Assembly (NCBI RefSeq): GCF_040954645.1
Contig: NC_092803.1
Coordinates: forward strand, 119,119,461-119,183,460
DNA from: Diabrotica undecimpunctata
Taxonomy: Eukaryota; Arthropoda; Insecta; Coleoptera; Chrysomelidae
Direction of reading: 5' to 3'
Length of the DNA stretch: 64,000 nt
Both the position numbers and the translations under genes were made by a program. The first letter of the stretch is position 1; the number at the start of each line of letters is the position of its first letter. Positions 54,851 through 64,000 of the stretch are shown one piece after another. The notes under the pieces are model-generated. The model did no database searches. It was given only the letters and a program-made list of their open reading frames with translations, and was not told the DNA's origin.

Positions 54851-56730
54851 ATCATAGATGTGTTTCAATTGAGCAAGTCTCGTACAAGAATATACGCAAG
54901 ATTGACACTGTCTGAAGCCCTGACGTGATTCGATTTACCTAAATCAATGCAAATAAATGTAGATATTTTTTTGATTAATAAATAGTATAATGTGATGACA
55001 ATAAAGAAAACCAATATTCAAAACATATGAAGGAACAACTTGAAGATAACATTAAAATACATAGATAGGAAAATAGACTCTAAATGTCACAGCTAAAAAT
55101 CACAAGACATTATGTTGCTTTTTAAATTGTTAGCAGTGTTTAATTGAAGACTATAAAAAATATCTCTAATATAAATCGTCTTTTTTATTGTTTTTTTTTT
55201 ATAAATTACTATTATTTTATGTTTTTTATCGTTTTGTTTTTATAATTAAAAAGTTTACTTCACACAATTTTTGTAAAAAAAAAATTTCTAATAATTTACT
55301 TATATTTCACGTTTTCAAAAAAATAACACACCAATTATTCGCAAAACTGGAGTGCAGTTGAGGCCCTCTCGACAAAAGTTGGTACCTCGTAAAAGTGGAA
55401 AATTCTCATTCCACCGAAATTCCTGGCCAAAGTGTTTTCCTTGAACTATTGATTAGGTTGTTGTAGGGGCACATTGTGTGTTTATTAGTTGCACACGTAG
55501 ACAATATGGTCCCCGAAGGGCCCTTCGAGAAGATTGTGGTACAGCGTTGCGAAAGATGCTCAAAGAAAATTGTTATTGCCAAGAACGAATAAACTTAGAT
55601 GAAAGCTTGCACCCAACAAAAAATGGGATACACTTATTATAGAACTGGGAGTTGTATACCGAGCTTTAGAAAAATACATAGGTCTCAATGGGGAGTTTTG
55701 AGGTCAAAATTGGGACTCTCGTGGGCCAAACTTTTCAGACAAAGACAAGATTTGTTAAACTAATTTGCATTAGCTTAGTTTCTCTTTCAACTGTAAATGA
55801 ATTCATAAAATAGATTTATAATCAAATTTTGACTTTTTTAAGGAAAATATTGTGTTTAGAGTGCTTTACTTTATTACAAGAAGTTAGCAAATATATCGGT
55901 GGTAGCACGAAACAATTCAAGTGATGTGTTTTATAGATAGCGGCGTATTATGTGTCAGAAAACGTGAATATATGTCTTCTTTCCCCAAAAGTCTATTTTT
56001 CGTTTATACTACGACATTTTTCGGCCTAGTTGAGCCTTATCGGTAGAAGTCGAAGTGTAACTTGGATAGAAGAATGTGTCATGATGATAACTACTATGAA
56101 TGATAAAAAGTAGATACGACTGTGTGTCTGTGATCTATGTAGCAGCCATAAAAATCTTTAGAAACGCCATCCTATTCTCCTTTATAAAACTTAATAAAAC
56201 AAATTACAAAAATTGTTTTTTTGGAAGAAGAGGTATTTTAAAATATAAAGTCATCTAATGCTATGAGTAATGTCCTTTAAGTGGGGAATTTGCTTAAAAA
56301 TACTGTCTTTCTCTTTCTGAGTTTTGGTTAGTAATCCTTCTTTCTATAACCAACCAAAAAGACCTAAAAAGATCGAAGCATTCGTAGTGTCAATAGAGAA
56401 CAGACTTTTAAGGAAAAATCTTAATCACATGCTAAGTGCATAAAATTGACCATAATATAACTGTCAACAAAACAAATTGGTACCATTAATGAAAATCTTC
56501 AGTAATGACAACTCCAAGGTAAATAGGAATATTCATAGAATTTTAACCAAATTAGGTCCTGATATGTATAAGAATGAAATTGAAATAAAAGCCAATATCT
56601 TAAATCAAAAATAGAATAGACTGCGCATTCCAAATTTCTAAGTATTCTTTGTAATTATTTAAACTTACCGCTTAGGTGGTATCGTTATTTTGAACCCATT
56701 AGAATAAAATTATCTTCGTAATTTGGTCAG
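54851..56730. other. No recognisable gene
   Basis: AT-rich, with T-runs around 55170-55300 and a small palindrome GAAGGGCCCTTC at 55516-55527. A degenerate ribozyme-like motif at 55998-56052 is described under findings. I found no LTR matching the gypsy element downstream. Confidence 0.35.
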
Positions 56731-56793
56731 ACAAGCGCCAAATAAAGACATATTTTGGGAGTTCTCCCAAATATGTCGTTATTTGGCGCTTGT
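56731..56793. repeat. Long hairpin, 30-bp arms with a 2-nt loop
   Basis: The arm ACAAGCGCCAAATAAAGACA, continuing TATTTTGGGAG, is repeated in reverse complement immediately after the bases TT. There is one mismatch and one single-base gap. Confidence 0.9.
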
Positions 56794-56819
56794 TCAGTTT
56801 GGATTGTACGCAATTAAAT

Positions 56820-56846
56820 CACGCCTCATCTCAAAGATGAGGCGTG
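56820..56846. repeat. Perfect 12-bp-arm hairpin
   Basis: CACGCCTCATCT, the loop CAA, then AGATGAGGCGTG. It lies 27 bases after the preceding hairpin and directly before the gypsy gag homology. Confidence 0.92.
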
Positions 56847-56850
56847 TCTA

Positions 56851-57530
56851 TGGTTCGACAGCAAAGTGGAGGAATTTGAAAACTGGCAAGAATTTGAAAA
56901 TAAATTCCTGAGTTTTTTCTGGGGAAAGACAGAGCAATTACAGATAAACAAGGAATTGCAAAATGGGAAATACCATGAGAGGATGGGTATATCATAAAAA
57001 ACATACGCATTGCAAATCTACAATAAAGCAAAACATCTGCAATACAATTATTCATCCGAGCAATTAGTAGAGTTGATTGCAAGACACTTTGATGACACAA
57101 TTGAAGATCAAATCAATCTACAAAACTACAAAGACATCGATAGTTTATGCCAATTCCTACAAATAAGGGCATCACGGATACAAGAAAAAAGAGCAAGAAG
57201 ATCACAAGAAAATTACAGACACCGAGAAACTCAGGAATACAGAGAGAGAGGACAAAATTTTAGGAGGGATTACACTAGACGAGAATTTATTCCCAGGAGG
57301 GAAAACGAAAATAGGGAAAACAGAAGAGGAAATGATGATTTCAGAAATCGGATATGAAATGAGGACAGATATCGAGAAAATCACAACAGAAATAACACAC
57401 GCGCATATCCCGAAAACAGAAATTACAATAGACGAAATGAAGAGAAATATCGTGGAAACCGGAACGGATATGACAGATCAAAAGAAAACAGAAAGAGGTA
57501 AATCATACACAAATAGAGGAAAATGAGAAT
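56851..57530 (+). pseudogene. Gypsy Gag, C-terminal two thirds
   Basis: The frame starts at 56851 without a start codon: FDSKVEEFENWQEFENKFLS, then FFWGKTEQ, NGKYHERMGI, a stop at 56994, YALQIYNKAKHLQYNYSSEQ, LVELIARHF and a helical segment to 57160. This is the capsid domain of a Ty3/gypsy Gag. From 57185 on it becomes extremely rich in Arg, Asn, Glu and Tyr (RRSQENYRHRETQEYRERGQ), a basic RNA-binding tail that replaces a zinc knuckle; a frameshift occurs at about 57350 within this tail. The N-terminus is replaced by hairpin sequence. Confidence 0.75.
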
Positions 57531-57589
57531 GAAAGACACAGCGATGAAAGAAGAAATACGGAAGAACAACAGACGGTTTTTCACGAAAG

Positions 57590-58075
57590 CACCCATTAAA
57601 ACCAAAAAACCAGGCAGGAATTTTTTGTCACCCGAAGGAATTCATTAAATTAGCAGGAAATAATGAGGAAAGAAGAGGAGTTAATTTAAAATTTGTAGAT
57701 GGTTTCATAAAAAATAGACCAATCAAAATTTTGATAGACACCGGTTCAGAAATAACATTGGTAAATAGAAAATTAATAGAAGAAGTGAGTTTGACAAATT
57801 TAATTTACAAAATACCAAGGGTAAATTTGGTGGGTGCAAATAAACGGACATTGGCAACGATAAATGAAGGAATACGAGTGAGGGTACGGTTGGATGAGAA
57901 AATGTATGCACTACAATGTGTAATAATGCCAAACATGTCGCATGACATGATTGTAGGAGTGGACGAACTGGCAGAAAAACATGTAGTCATATATTTCAAA
58001 AATAATACGATGAAACTAACGGAAGAAAAAAGAAGGAGAACAGGAAAATGGACATGGGAAAAAGAAAATTGATAA
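57590..58075 (+). pseudogene. Gypsy protease (retropepsin) at the start of Pol
   Basis: From about 57600 one frame reads CHPKEFIKLAGNNEERRGVN, then IKILIDTGSEITLVNRKLIE with the intact DTG active site at 57737, and MPNMSHDMIVGVDELAEKHV, the second part of the fold (IVGVD in place of ILGxD). The frame stays open to 58072. In gypsy elements reverse transcriptase would follow; here the reading ends in a stop and the integrase tail comes next, about 100 bases later. Confidence 0.8.
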
Positions 58076-58189
58076 TTCGGAAAAAGAACAAACAGTGGAA
58101 ATGAATTTGGCAACGAAGCAAGGACAAAGAAGAAAAGGAAGAAAACTTAAGAAAAGGATAAAGGAAGTCAATACCGGAGATTCCTCCAA

Positions 58190-58391
58190 AGAAGGGATGA
58201 GCCCCGAAGGAGAAGAAGAAATAGTGTCCAACATACCTAGCAACGTGTGCGGAAAGTTAATGCCTGTTTTTGAGGGTCCGTACATAGCAAACAATAAGAA
58301 TGGGATAAATAGTTATGAGTTGAAGCACATAGAATCAGACAAGATTAGGGGAATTTATAATATCAACGATGTTCACAAATATTATGAATAA
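58190..58391 (+). pseudogene. Gypsy integrase, extreme C-terminus
   Basis: GKLMPVFEGPYIANNKNGIN, then SYELKHIESDKIRGIYNIND and VHKYYE before the stop at 58391. Gypsy integrases end with the pattern GPYxVxxxxGxNxYEL, DKIRGIFNIxDxxxYY. Reverse transcriptase, RNase H and the catalytic integrase core are deleted, so the element is defective. The 98-codon frame 58095-58391 fuses unrelated Lys/Glu-rich codons to this tail. Confidence 0.7.
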
Positions 58392-58467
58392 AATACTGGC
58401 ATTGTTTTTGCATAGAGAAAAATCCCTGCATAATTCAGTAATTTTTATCATAAGCAAAGGCCGGGAA

Positions 58468-59692
58468 TTTGTTATGTTTCTTCTTTCCCAACCAAAGAAA
58501 AATAAATAAAAAAATCCATCGAAATAAAATTTTAAGATATCGATATAAACAAATTGTATATAGTAATTTCAGATAAGATTTAGTGTAGATAAGAATAGAA
58601 ATTTGTTTGGCAAACGACCTTTTTCCGTTTCAAACAAAATTATCAAAAAACCTTTGTTTAGAATTAGAAGACATTTTACCTGTAAGTTAATCTTTTCATT
58701 GTTTGTATAATCGAATATTAAATGACCATATTCTAATCTTTTGAAATATGTATAAATGATGTATTGAAAAAACCAATTTTAAAGTAAGCTATTTAGTTTT
58801 CTCTGAAACCGAAATTAGGCTTTTCCAAAATCATGGTAAACACAATTTGAGCTTTTTGATTGGACGGTCGTTTTTAAATGGGAATTTGTGAGCCGATCAT
58901 GAGAACCGGAGAAGTCAGTTATAATTTGGTCATCGAAAAAAACAGTCGTTTGTCTCCAGATAGGGTGTGGTTCGTGAGTTGGATACCGGCATTGTGAAAG
59001 AATTGAAGAGTTTTGCAGAAGGAGATAGCAAGTAGATTGAAAGAGGTCCTTGTATCTACCGTTGGCATTTTGTGAAGATTTGTGAAAGTAGTCTTACGGC
59101 ATCAAGTTGACAAAAGGAGGTCCTTGTGTCATTAATAAGTAGTTGAGTTTTTGGAGAAGTGCATCAGGTGTTTTTGGTTAGTGCATCAGGTTTGCAGAGA
59201 CGTTAGGAAGGAGCCTAGGCGCCAAAAAGGAGGGATCGCATCGTTGAGGAGACTGGTTTTTTATGGGTATGTTCCAACATACAACTCAATAAGAAAATAA
59301 GCTGTAAGTGCTTTGTACAATTGAATTTTATATCTGTGAAGGATCGGTTTGACATCATGGTCATTAGCATTCAAATTTAAGAACTGAGGTTTTGTTAGGC
59401 TAATCAAAAGTTTAAAGTTTTGTTGTTTCTTGTTTCAAGTAAAGAAAAATTTAAGTAAAATTGGTTTTCACTTAATATAAATGTATGTAGATTTAAAATC
59501 TTATTATTATAAAAATTTGATTTATTTTCTTGTATGCTGATTGATAAGATAACGACAGAATTTGATAGTTGTTTTATTCGTTCATATAAAATAAAGAAAC
59601 GTAAATTTTTGTAATATAATATATTTTTATTCTTATCCTTCTCCTCTATCCCGATAAAAGACAACTAGAAAATCTTTGAATCCATCGAACAC
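58468..59692 (+). repeat. Probable 3' LTR or 3' non-coding region of the gypsy element
   Basis: A purine-rich stretch AGCAAAGGCCGGGAA (58455-58469) may be the polypurine tract. The region behind it begins TGTTATGTTTC and could end CGAACACA near 59692, giving a TG...CA LTR. Its length (1.2 kb) and the lack of a partner LTR make the limits uncertain. It contains the repeated words GAGGTCCTTGT (59044, 59118) and GTGCATCAGGT (59159, 59181). Confidence 0.4.
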
Positions 59693-59794
59693 AGGTAATA
59701 TAAGGAGTTTATTTTACTTTTGATACCAAATAAGTTATATTTTTTTATTGGCTCAATAAACTAAGATTAAAGTCAAATCAAAATAAACAATCAT

Positions 59795-59800
<6 letters not shown>

Positions 59801-59866
<66 letters not shown>
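59801..59866. repeat. TA dinucleotide microsatellite
   Basis: An uninterrupted run of about 66 bases of alternating A and T. The Tyr/Ile frame across it has no coding meaning. Confidence 0.95.
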
Positions 59867-59870
<4 letters not shown>

Positions 59871-60074
59871 TATTATTGTTGTTTTTAGATTTTAGATTTA
59901 TAATAATATTAATATTTTTGTAAAATGAGTTTTGGTTGTTATGTTTTTTGTTGTTAATAAATTTGGTGCTCATATTTTTAAGTTGACTAAGTCTATTTCT
60001 AGTAAATAAAACTGTGGAGGATTATTATCTACATAATAAACTGTTAGAATGCGTTTTTTAAGTGTATTTAACAT

Positions 60075-60540
60075 GATATCTAACACGATGTATAAAAATT
60101 TTATTTGCAGAGTAGCTCAAAACAACTGAAAAAAAATGTATAGTATGTCATATTACGTGGAAGAGAATTAAAAATTTAAACGAAAAATGTCAAAATATAT
60201 AGGATGAACCATATAAAAAATCATAATTTGCTATCAAATTTCTGCAGTAAGACCCCTAAAATAAATTCTTGTAACCCACTGAACCCTTCCATAATATATC
60301 CATCAAAAGTTCTAATAAGTTATTTTTTAATTTTTCCTAATAAAGAAGATTATAATCCTGTCGTTTTCGACATTTTTCAATAATCGCCCTGTATCCCCCT
60401 AATGTTGTGAGCTATTGATGATTTGATTAGACAATCGTTACCTTAACGAAAAAAGTAGTCATGACATTTTAACTACTTTTTTTCTATCACCTTTAGTTTT
60501 CGGTGTACCCTGCAAAATATACCAATTTGGACAGGGTGTT
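60075..60540 (+). repeat. Dispersed repeat R, copy 3
   Basis: This is the longest copy of the repeat seen at 38.6-39.0 kb and, truncated and inverted, at 34.0 kb. It contains about 50 bases (around 60345-60385) absent from the 38.6-kb copy. No coding capacity; no TIR or tail seen. Confidence 0.75.
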
Positions 60541-61235
60541 GTTTTTGAGTCGGAAGAGTTTCCCACCATTTTTTTATCCGGACCTGGATTTTTATTATTT
60601 AAAAATAAATTAATCCATTGGACACCTTAAAGAATGTCATGTTGCTTGCCAAATATAAAGAAAATATTTAGTTTGGTAAAAAGTTATGAATTTAAATAAG
60701 AGGTTGGCACAATAGATAAAACACACAGTATCTGTGTTATTGATGAAGTAAGACCCAGTAAGTATGAGATTTTTGAGATCGCCTTAGTATTCCATTTTTT
60801 CCGTTAACGTATATTACTTTCCCAAAGAAACATTCTGTAAATGTTTTCTTAATCCTTTCAGTTTTTATCTCTAAATAGATTATATTTGAGTTTGTCCTGT
60901 GTTCTCACTTTGTATTATCACGATAATGATTTTATGCGATATTCTAATTGATAAAGTCCGTTAGAAACGAGGATACGATATTTTATTTCAAAACAAATAT
61001 TTTCTGACCGAAGAGGTAGGAACAAGTAAAGGAAAACCCAATCAAAATGCAAATTATACGCAATATCATTTTATTAGAAGGTTTATTTGACAGAATCTGC
61101 CTAGTCTTGTAGAAAACGGAATAGCATAGACGTACTTGTAGGATTGTGCATTGACTAAAATAATTATATTAAATTTAAAATTGTAAGGGAGAGGTATATA
61201 ATATATCTTTACGAATATTATTAACAAAGAAAGTA
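60541..61235. other. No recognisable feature
   Basis: AT-rich sequence between repeat R and the Tigger relic. Confidence 0.3.
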
Positions 61236-62960
61236 CAGTAGCTGTTTATTCGCGGGGTATATGTTCCGTAACTATGCCGAGAATACATAAACGTTGAATA
61301 TGTAATGGTAATTTACATGAGGTTATGTAGGGGATACGTTCCTAGATGACGAAATAAAAAAGCAAATACATAAAAAATCAGTTTAATTGAAGTTTTTGAC
61401 TATACTGATTACTAGATACTAGATTACTGATAACTATATATTGATTAATTACATATTATCTTCAGGTTTGTGTAATAGTTTAGAATTTAGTAGTTTTCAG
61501 CAGTTATCTCCTTCAACTCAGACTGATATTCAGTAGTAGTATTAGCAATTTGCCTCTTAAAAATAAGACTTCGATCCATAGATCCTTCGATCAATGTTTA
61601 TTAAGAATCACAAAGCTTATTTGCCATTCTTAAACCTTAGCTGTTTAAACACGTCTCGTCCTATTCCACTTGCAATTTCGGCAATGTTTGTAGTTAAAGT
61701 TTAAACTTCCACAGATTCTTTCTCATTTCCCACAGTGAGAACCGCTCACAGTTTTCTCTAACATGATTTCAATGTGTACGGCTTTAGTTCTTGCAATGAT
61801 TCTTATATACGATGCATTTTGCTATATCAAATTTCTTCCAGCTATCGATGACATCCATATCAGGATCACACTCCATATATCATTTTGAAGTTTGTTTGAA
61901 GTTTGTCTAACGTAATAGAGCTTATAGGCCTGGATTACTCCTTGATCCATAGGTTGAAGCAAAGCCGTTGTATTGGGAGGTAAAAATTTCTCTGTTATAT
62001 TTAATGCGTAGTTTTAAGTTAGCGAGGATGACCTGGTGCATTATCCAAAACTAGAACTGCTATAAATTTTAAATTCTCTGATTTAAAATAAGTTTTAACT
62101 TCAGAAACATAACAATTCCGGATCCAATTACAGAAAATAGCGCTTGTAACCCTCGCTTTCTTATTAGCTCCCAAAACACTGTTGTCCTAGTTTTATTTTT
62201 TTAACGCACGAGAATTTAAAGATCTGTAAAGCATCAATGGTTTAATAACACAATCTTCGGATGCATTAGAACAAAACTGCAGTGTAACTTTATCCTTTAC
62301 TGCCTTAAATCCAGGGGTAGACTTTTCGCTTTTAGAAATGAATGTTTTATTTTATTTGTCATTCTCTTTTAAAATAGTACAGTTTCGTCTGCATTAAATA
62401 CTCCGGTGTTTATCCTCTACCAGCTACCAGGTTCGCAAATTCTTCTGGATATTTTCCTGCTGCAGAAGTGTCTGCAAATGCAGCTTCTCCATCGATTTTA
62501 ATGCTATGCAATGATTACTGTACCTTAAATTTATTGATCTAATCTTCAGCTGCTTGAAATTCTCCATATATAGATTCACCACCACCGCTACCACCAGGTT
62601 CTTTAAAATGTGCGTAAAGGAGCTTTGTCTTCTCCAGGATTGTTAGTCCAGTCAGAGGCACCCTTTGTTTGTTGCGATCTTTGATCCTAAATGAGAAATC
62701 CACTTAAATATTTTTCTATTGCTAGGTCACGGTCAGTTTTCGCTGACAGTGAAATGAAAGCTACAGACGACTTTAGTTTATCTTCGCAGTTTTTTATTGA
62801 TCGTACAGTTGATTCGTTAACATTAAATGAATCTGATATGGATGCAAACGACTCTCCAAGGCGTAAAGGATCAATCATTTCTATTTTCACTTTAAGCGGT
62901 AATACTGATTTTTTTGCATCGAAACTCGTTGTTCATTTTTAAAGAGAGCGGAATAGACGT
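61236..62960 (-). pseudogene. Tigger/jerky-like transposase and element remnant
   Basis: The plus-strand end CAGTAGCTGTTTATTCGCGG at 61236, preceded by TA, looks like a pogo/Tigger TIR; the opposite end was not found. Downwards on the minus strand: KIEMIDPLRLGESFASISDS, FNVNESTVRSI (psq helix-turn-helix, 62890-62790), AIEKYLSGFLI, a Gly/Ser-rich trace, FNADE followed by TV (first Asp, about 62400), STPGFKAVKDKVTLQFCSNA (62310), IAVLVLDNAPGHP (second Asp, about 62050) and [20 protein letters not shown] (third Asp position, about 61965). Stops and frameshifts are numerous, but all three acidic positions remain readable. It belongs to a different lineage from the Tigger at 4.1 kb. Confidence 0.8.
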
Positions 62961-63395
62961 GCCACTCGATCAAAATTTTTGCAACGAATGGAAAAGTAAA
63001 AGAATAAAACACGAATATGGATCTTACCAAAGGAAGAAACTTTCAATTGTGACAGAATTTAGTACTTTATGTTTTGAGTAATAAGTTTATTTTACCTAAA
63101 CATTCCGCTTGTTTACATTCTCAAAAACACCTACCAAGGCGAAAGCGGCTAACTTCAAAGGAACCGCCGAACCCAACAAACAACGCTGATAGCTTTTAAA
63201 AACACAATCTAGCCGTAGATATAATAAGGTCAATTTTATTTTTTTATTAGTGTACTTTCTGACTCGTTGACAAAGGATACCGAATGCTTTTTATTTAGGT
63301 ATATGTATGTATCGATGCACCTAATCGATCCGTTAATGAGGAAAGCTTTGGCCACGAATAACGAAATTGGATCGCATTTTTTCAATTCATGAATA
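62961..63395. other. No recognisable feature
   Basis: Presumably includes the 5' flank and lost TIR of the Tigger relic and the leader of the LINE that follows. Confidence 0.3.
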
Positions 63396-64000
63396 GTGAT
63401 GACTACCGGTATAAGTAGTCCCCCACTTGACGGTCAACAGCTTCGGGTGGAAGAATTGACAAGTGGTAGGGCAACCCCTTGTCCTAGAGGCGAGAAATTA
63501 CCTCTAAAGGCGGAGGAATCAAGATTGATCAACGGCATGGAGATGCGGAAAGCAACGGGAAACTACCGCATTAAAGATCTATAAGATATCCCTAGTATAG
63601 ATAACATGGCAAGCGACAAAGTAGAAATGGCCCTAAGTCCCCGGCAGTCCTTAGATAAGCATAGGGTGCGAAGAATCCCCGGGAGGATAAAGATCGCTAC
63701 ATGAAATGTGCGAACCATGTATGAAAGCGGCAGAGCGCACAATATCGTCAAAGAGATGGAAAGACTAGACATTAATATACTAGGAGTCAGTAAAACTCGG
63801 TGGCCTAACTCTGGGCAATGTACAATTCGAAACTACACAATCTACTACTCCGGAAATGTCACTAAGACACACAGAAATGGAGTAGGCGTAATCGTGTCCC
63901 CATCTATAAAAAGTACAGTAAAAGCATACACTCCCTTCTCAGACAGAATGTCACTCCTTCAGCTGAAAGCATATCCACTCGATCTAAATATCATACAAGT
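63396..64000 (+). mobile_element. RTE/BovB-like LINE, 5' end and endonuclease (continues beyond the window)
   Basis: A leader with GTAGGGCAACCCCTTGTCC and GGCGAGAAATTACCTCTAAA precedes the ORF. The endonuclease begins at about 63690: KIAT, a TGA where Trp is expected, NVRTMYESGRAHNIVKEMER, then LDINILGVSKTRWPNSGQ, YTIYYSGN, HRNGVGVIVSPSIKS and DRMSLLQLKAYPLDLNII at the window edge. The catalytic Glu of the SExRW block is Lys (SKTRW). Apart from these two changes the frame is open, so the copy is fairly young. Whether the reverse transcriptase is intact cannot be seen. Confidence 0.88.

Noticed and set aside
59791..59973. Open frame with a Tyr/Ile repeat.
   Set aside because: It is a translation of a TA microsatellite.
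1..64000. CRISPR arrays, operons, bacterial promoters or ribosome-binding sites.
   Set aside because: No evenly spaced direct repeats and no prokaryotic gene organisation; the content is eukaryotic transposons with introns.

Overview
The window looks like nuclear DNA from an insect, probably one with a large, repeat-rich genome; a beetle or similar insect is possible but unproven. It is strongly AT-rich and has no long open reading frames, no operons and no prokaryotic signals. Almost every recognisable coding stretch is a decayed transposable element: RTE/BovB-like and Jockey-like LINEs, Tc1/mariner, pogo/Tigger, hAT and piggyBac DNA transposons, and Ty3/gypsy LTR retrotransposons. I found no convincing host protein gene, tRNA or rRNA.

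Layout. 0.6-2.4 kb: two LINE relics. 2.7-6.3 kb: a mariner-like element with about 340-bp terminal inverted repeats (TIRs) and a pogo/Tigger element nested in its transposase gene. 8.7-16.4 kb: scattered RTE LINE pieces on both strands, the tail of a pogo-type transposase with a zinc finger, and a hammerhead-ribozyme-like motif. 16.8-17.4 kb: a DDE transposase remnant. 19.4-21.9 kb: a hAT element with 8-bp target-site duplications (TSDs), itself hit by a 5'-truncated RTE with 12-bp TSDs. 22-29.4 kb: four LINE copies in a row, with a small palindromic element wedged exactly between two of them. 30.5-31.6 kb: a fold-back element. 31.6-34 kb: a gypsy element (LTR, SAP-domain Gag, CCHC knuckle, protease). 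35.2-38.6 kb: an almost full-length RTE inside another RTE, with an 11-bp TSD. 40.9-49.8 kb: Jockey, gypsy RNase H, RTE and mariner relics and an intron-bearing transposase-like gene of a family I cannot name. 51.3-54.9 kb: a mariner split by a piggyBac, itself hit by a short retroposon-like repeat with 16-bp TSDs. 56.7-59.7 kb: an internally deleted gypsy preceded by two hairpins. 61.2-63 kb: a Tigger relic. 63.4 kb to the end: the 5' part of an RTE that runs off the window.

The elements do not work together as a pathway. What they record is order of insertion: pogo after mariner, RTE after hAT, young RTE after old RTE, piggyBac after mariner, and a short repeat after piggyBac. The junctions with visible TSDs are the best-supported observations here. 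The most unusual sequence features are three hammerhead-like motifs in different states of decay, two adjacent near-perfect hairpins in front of a gypsy gag, and the unnamed gene family at 44.7-46.0 kb.
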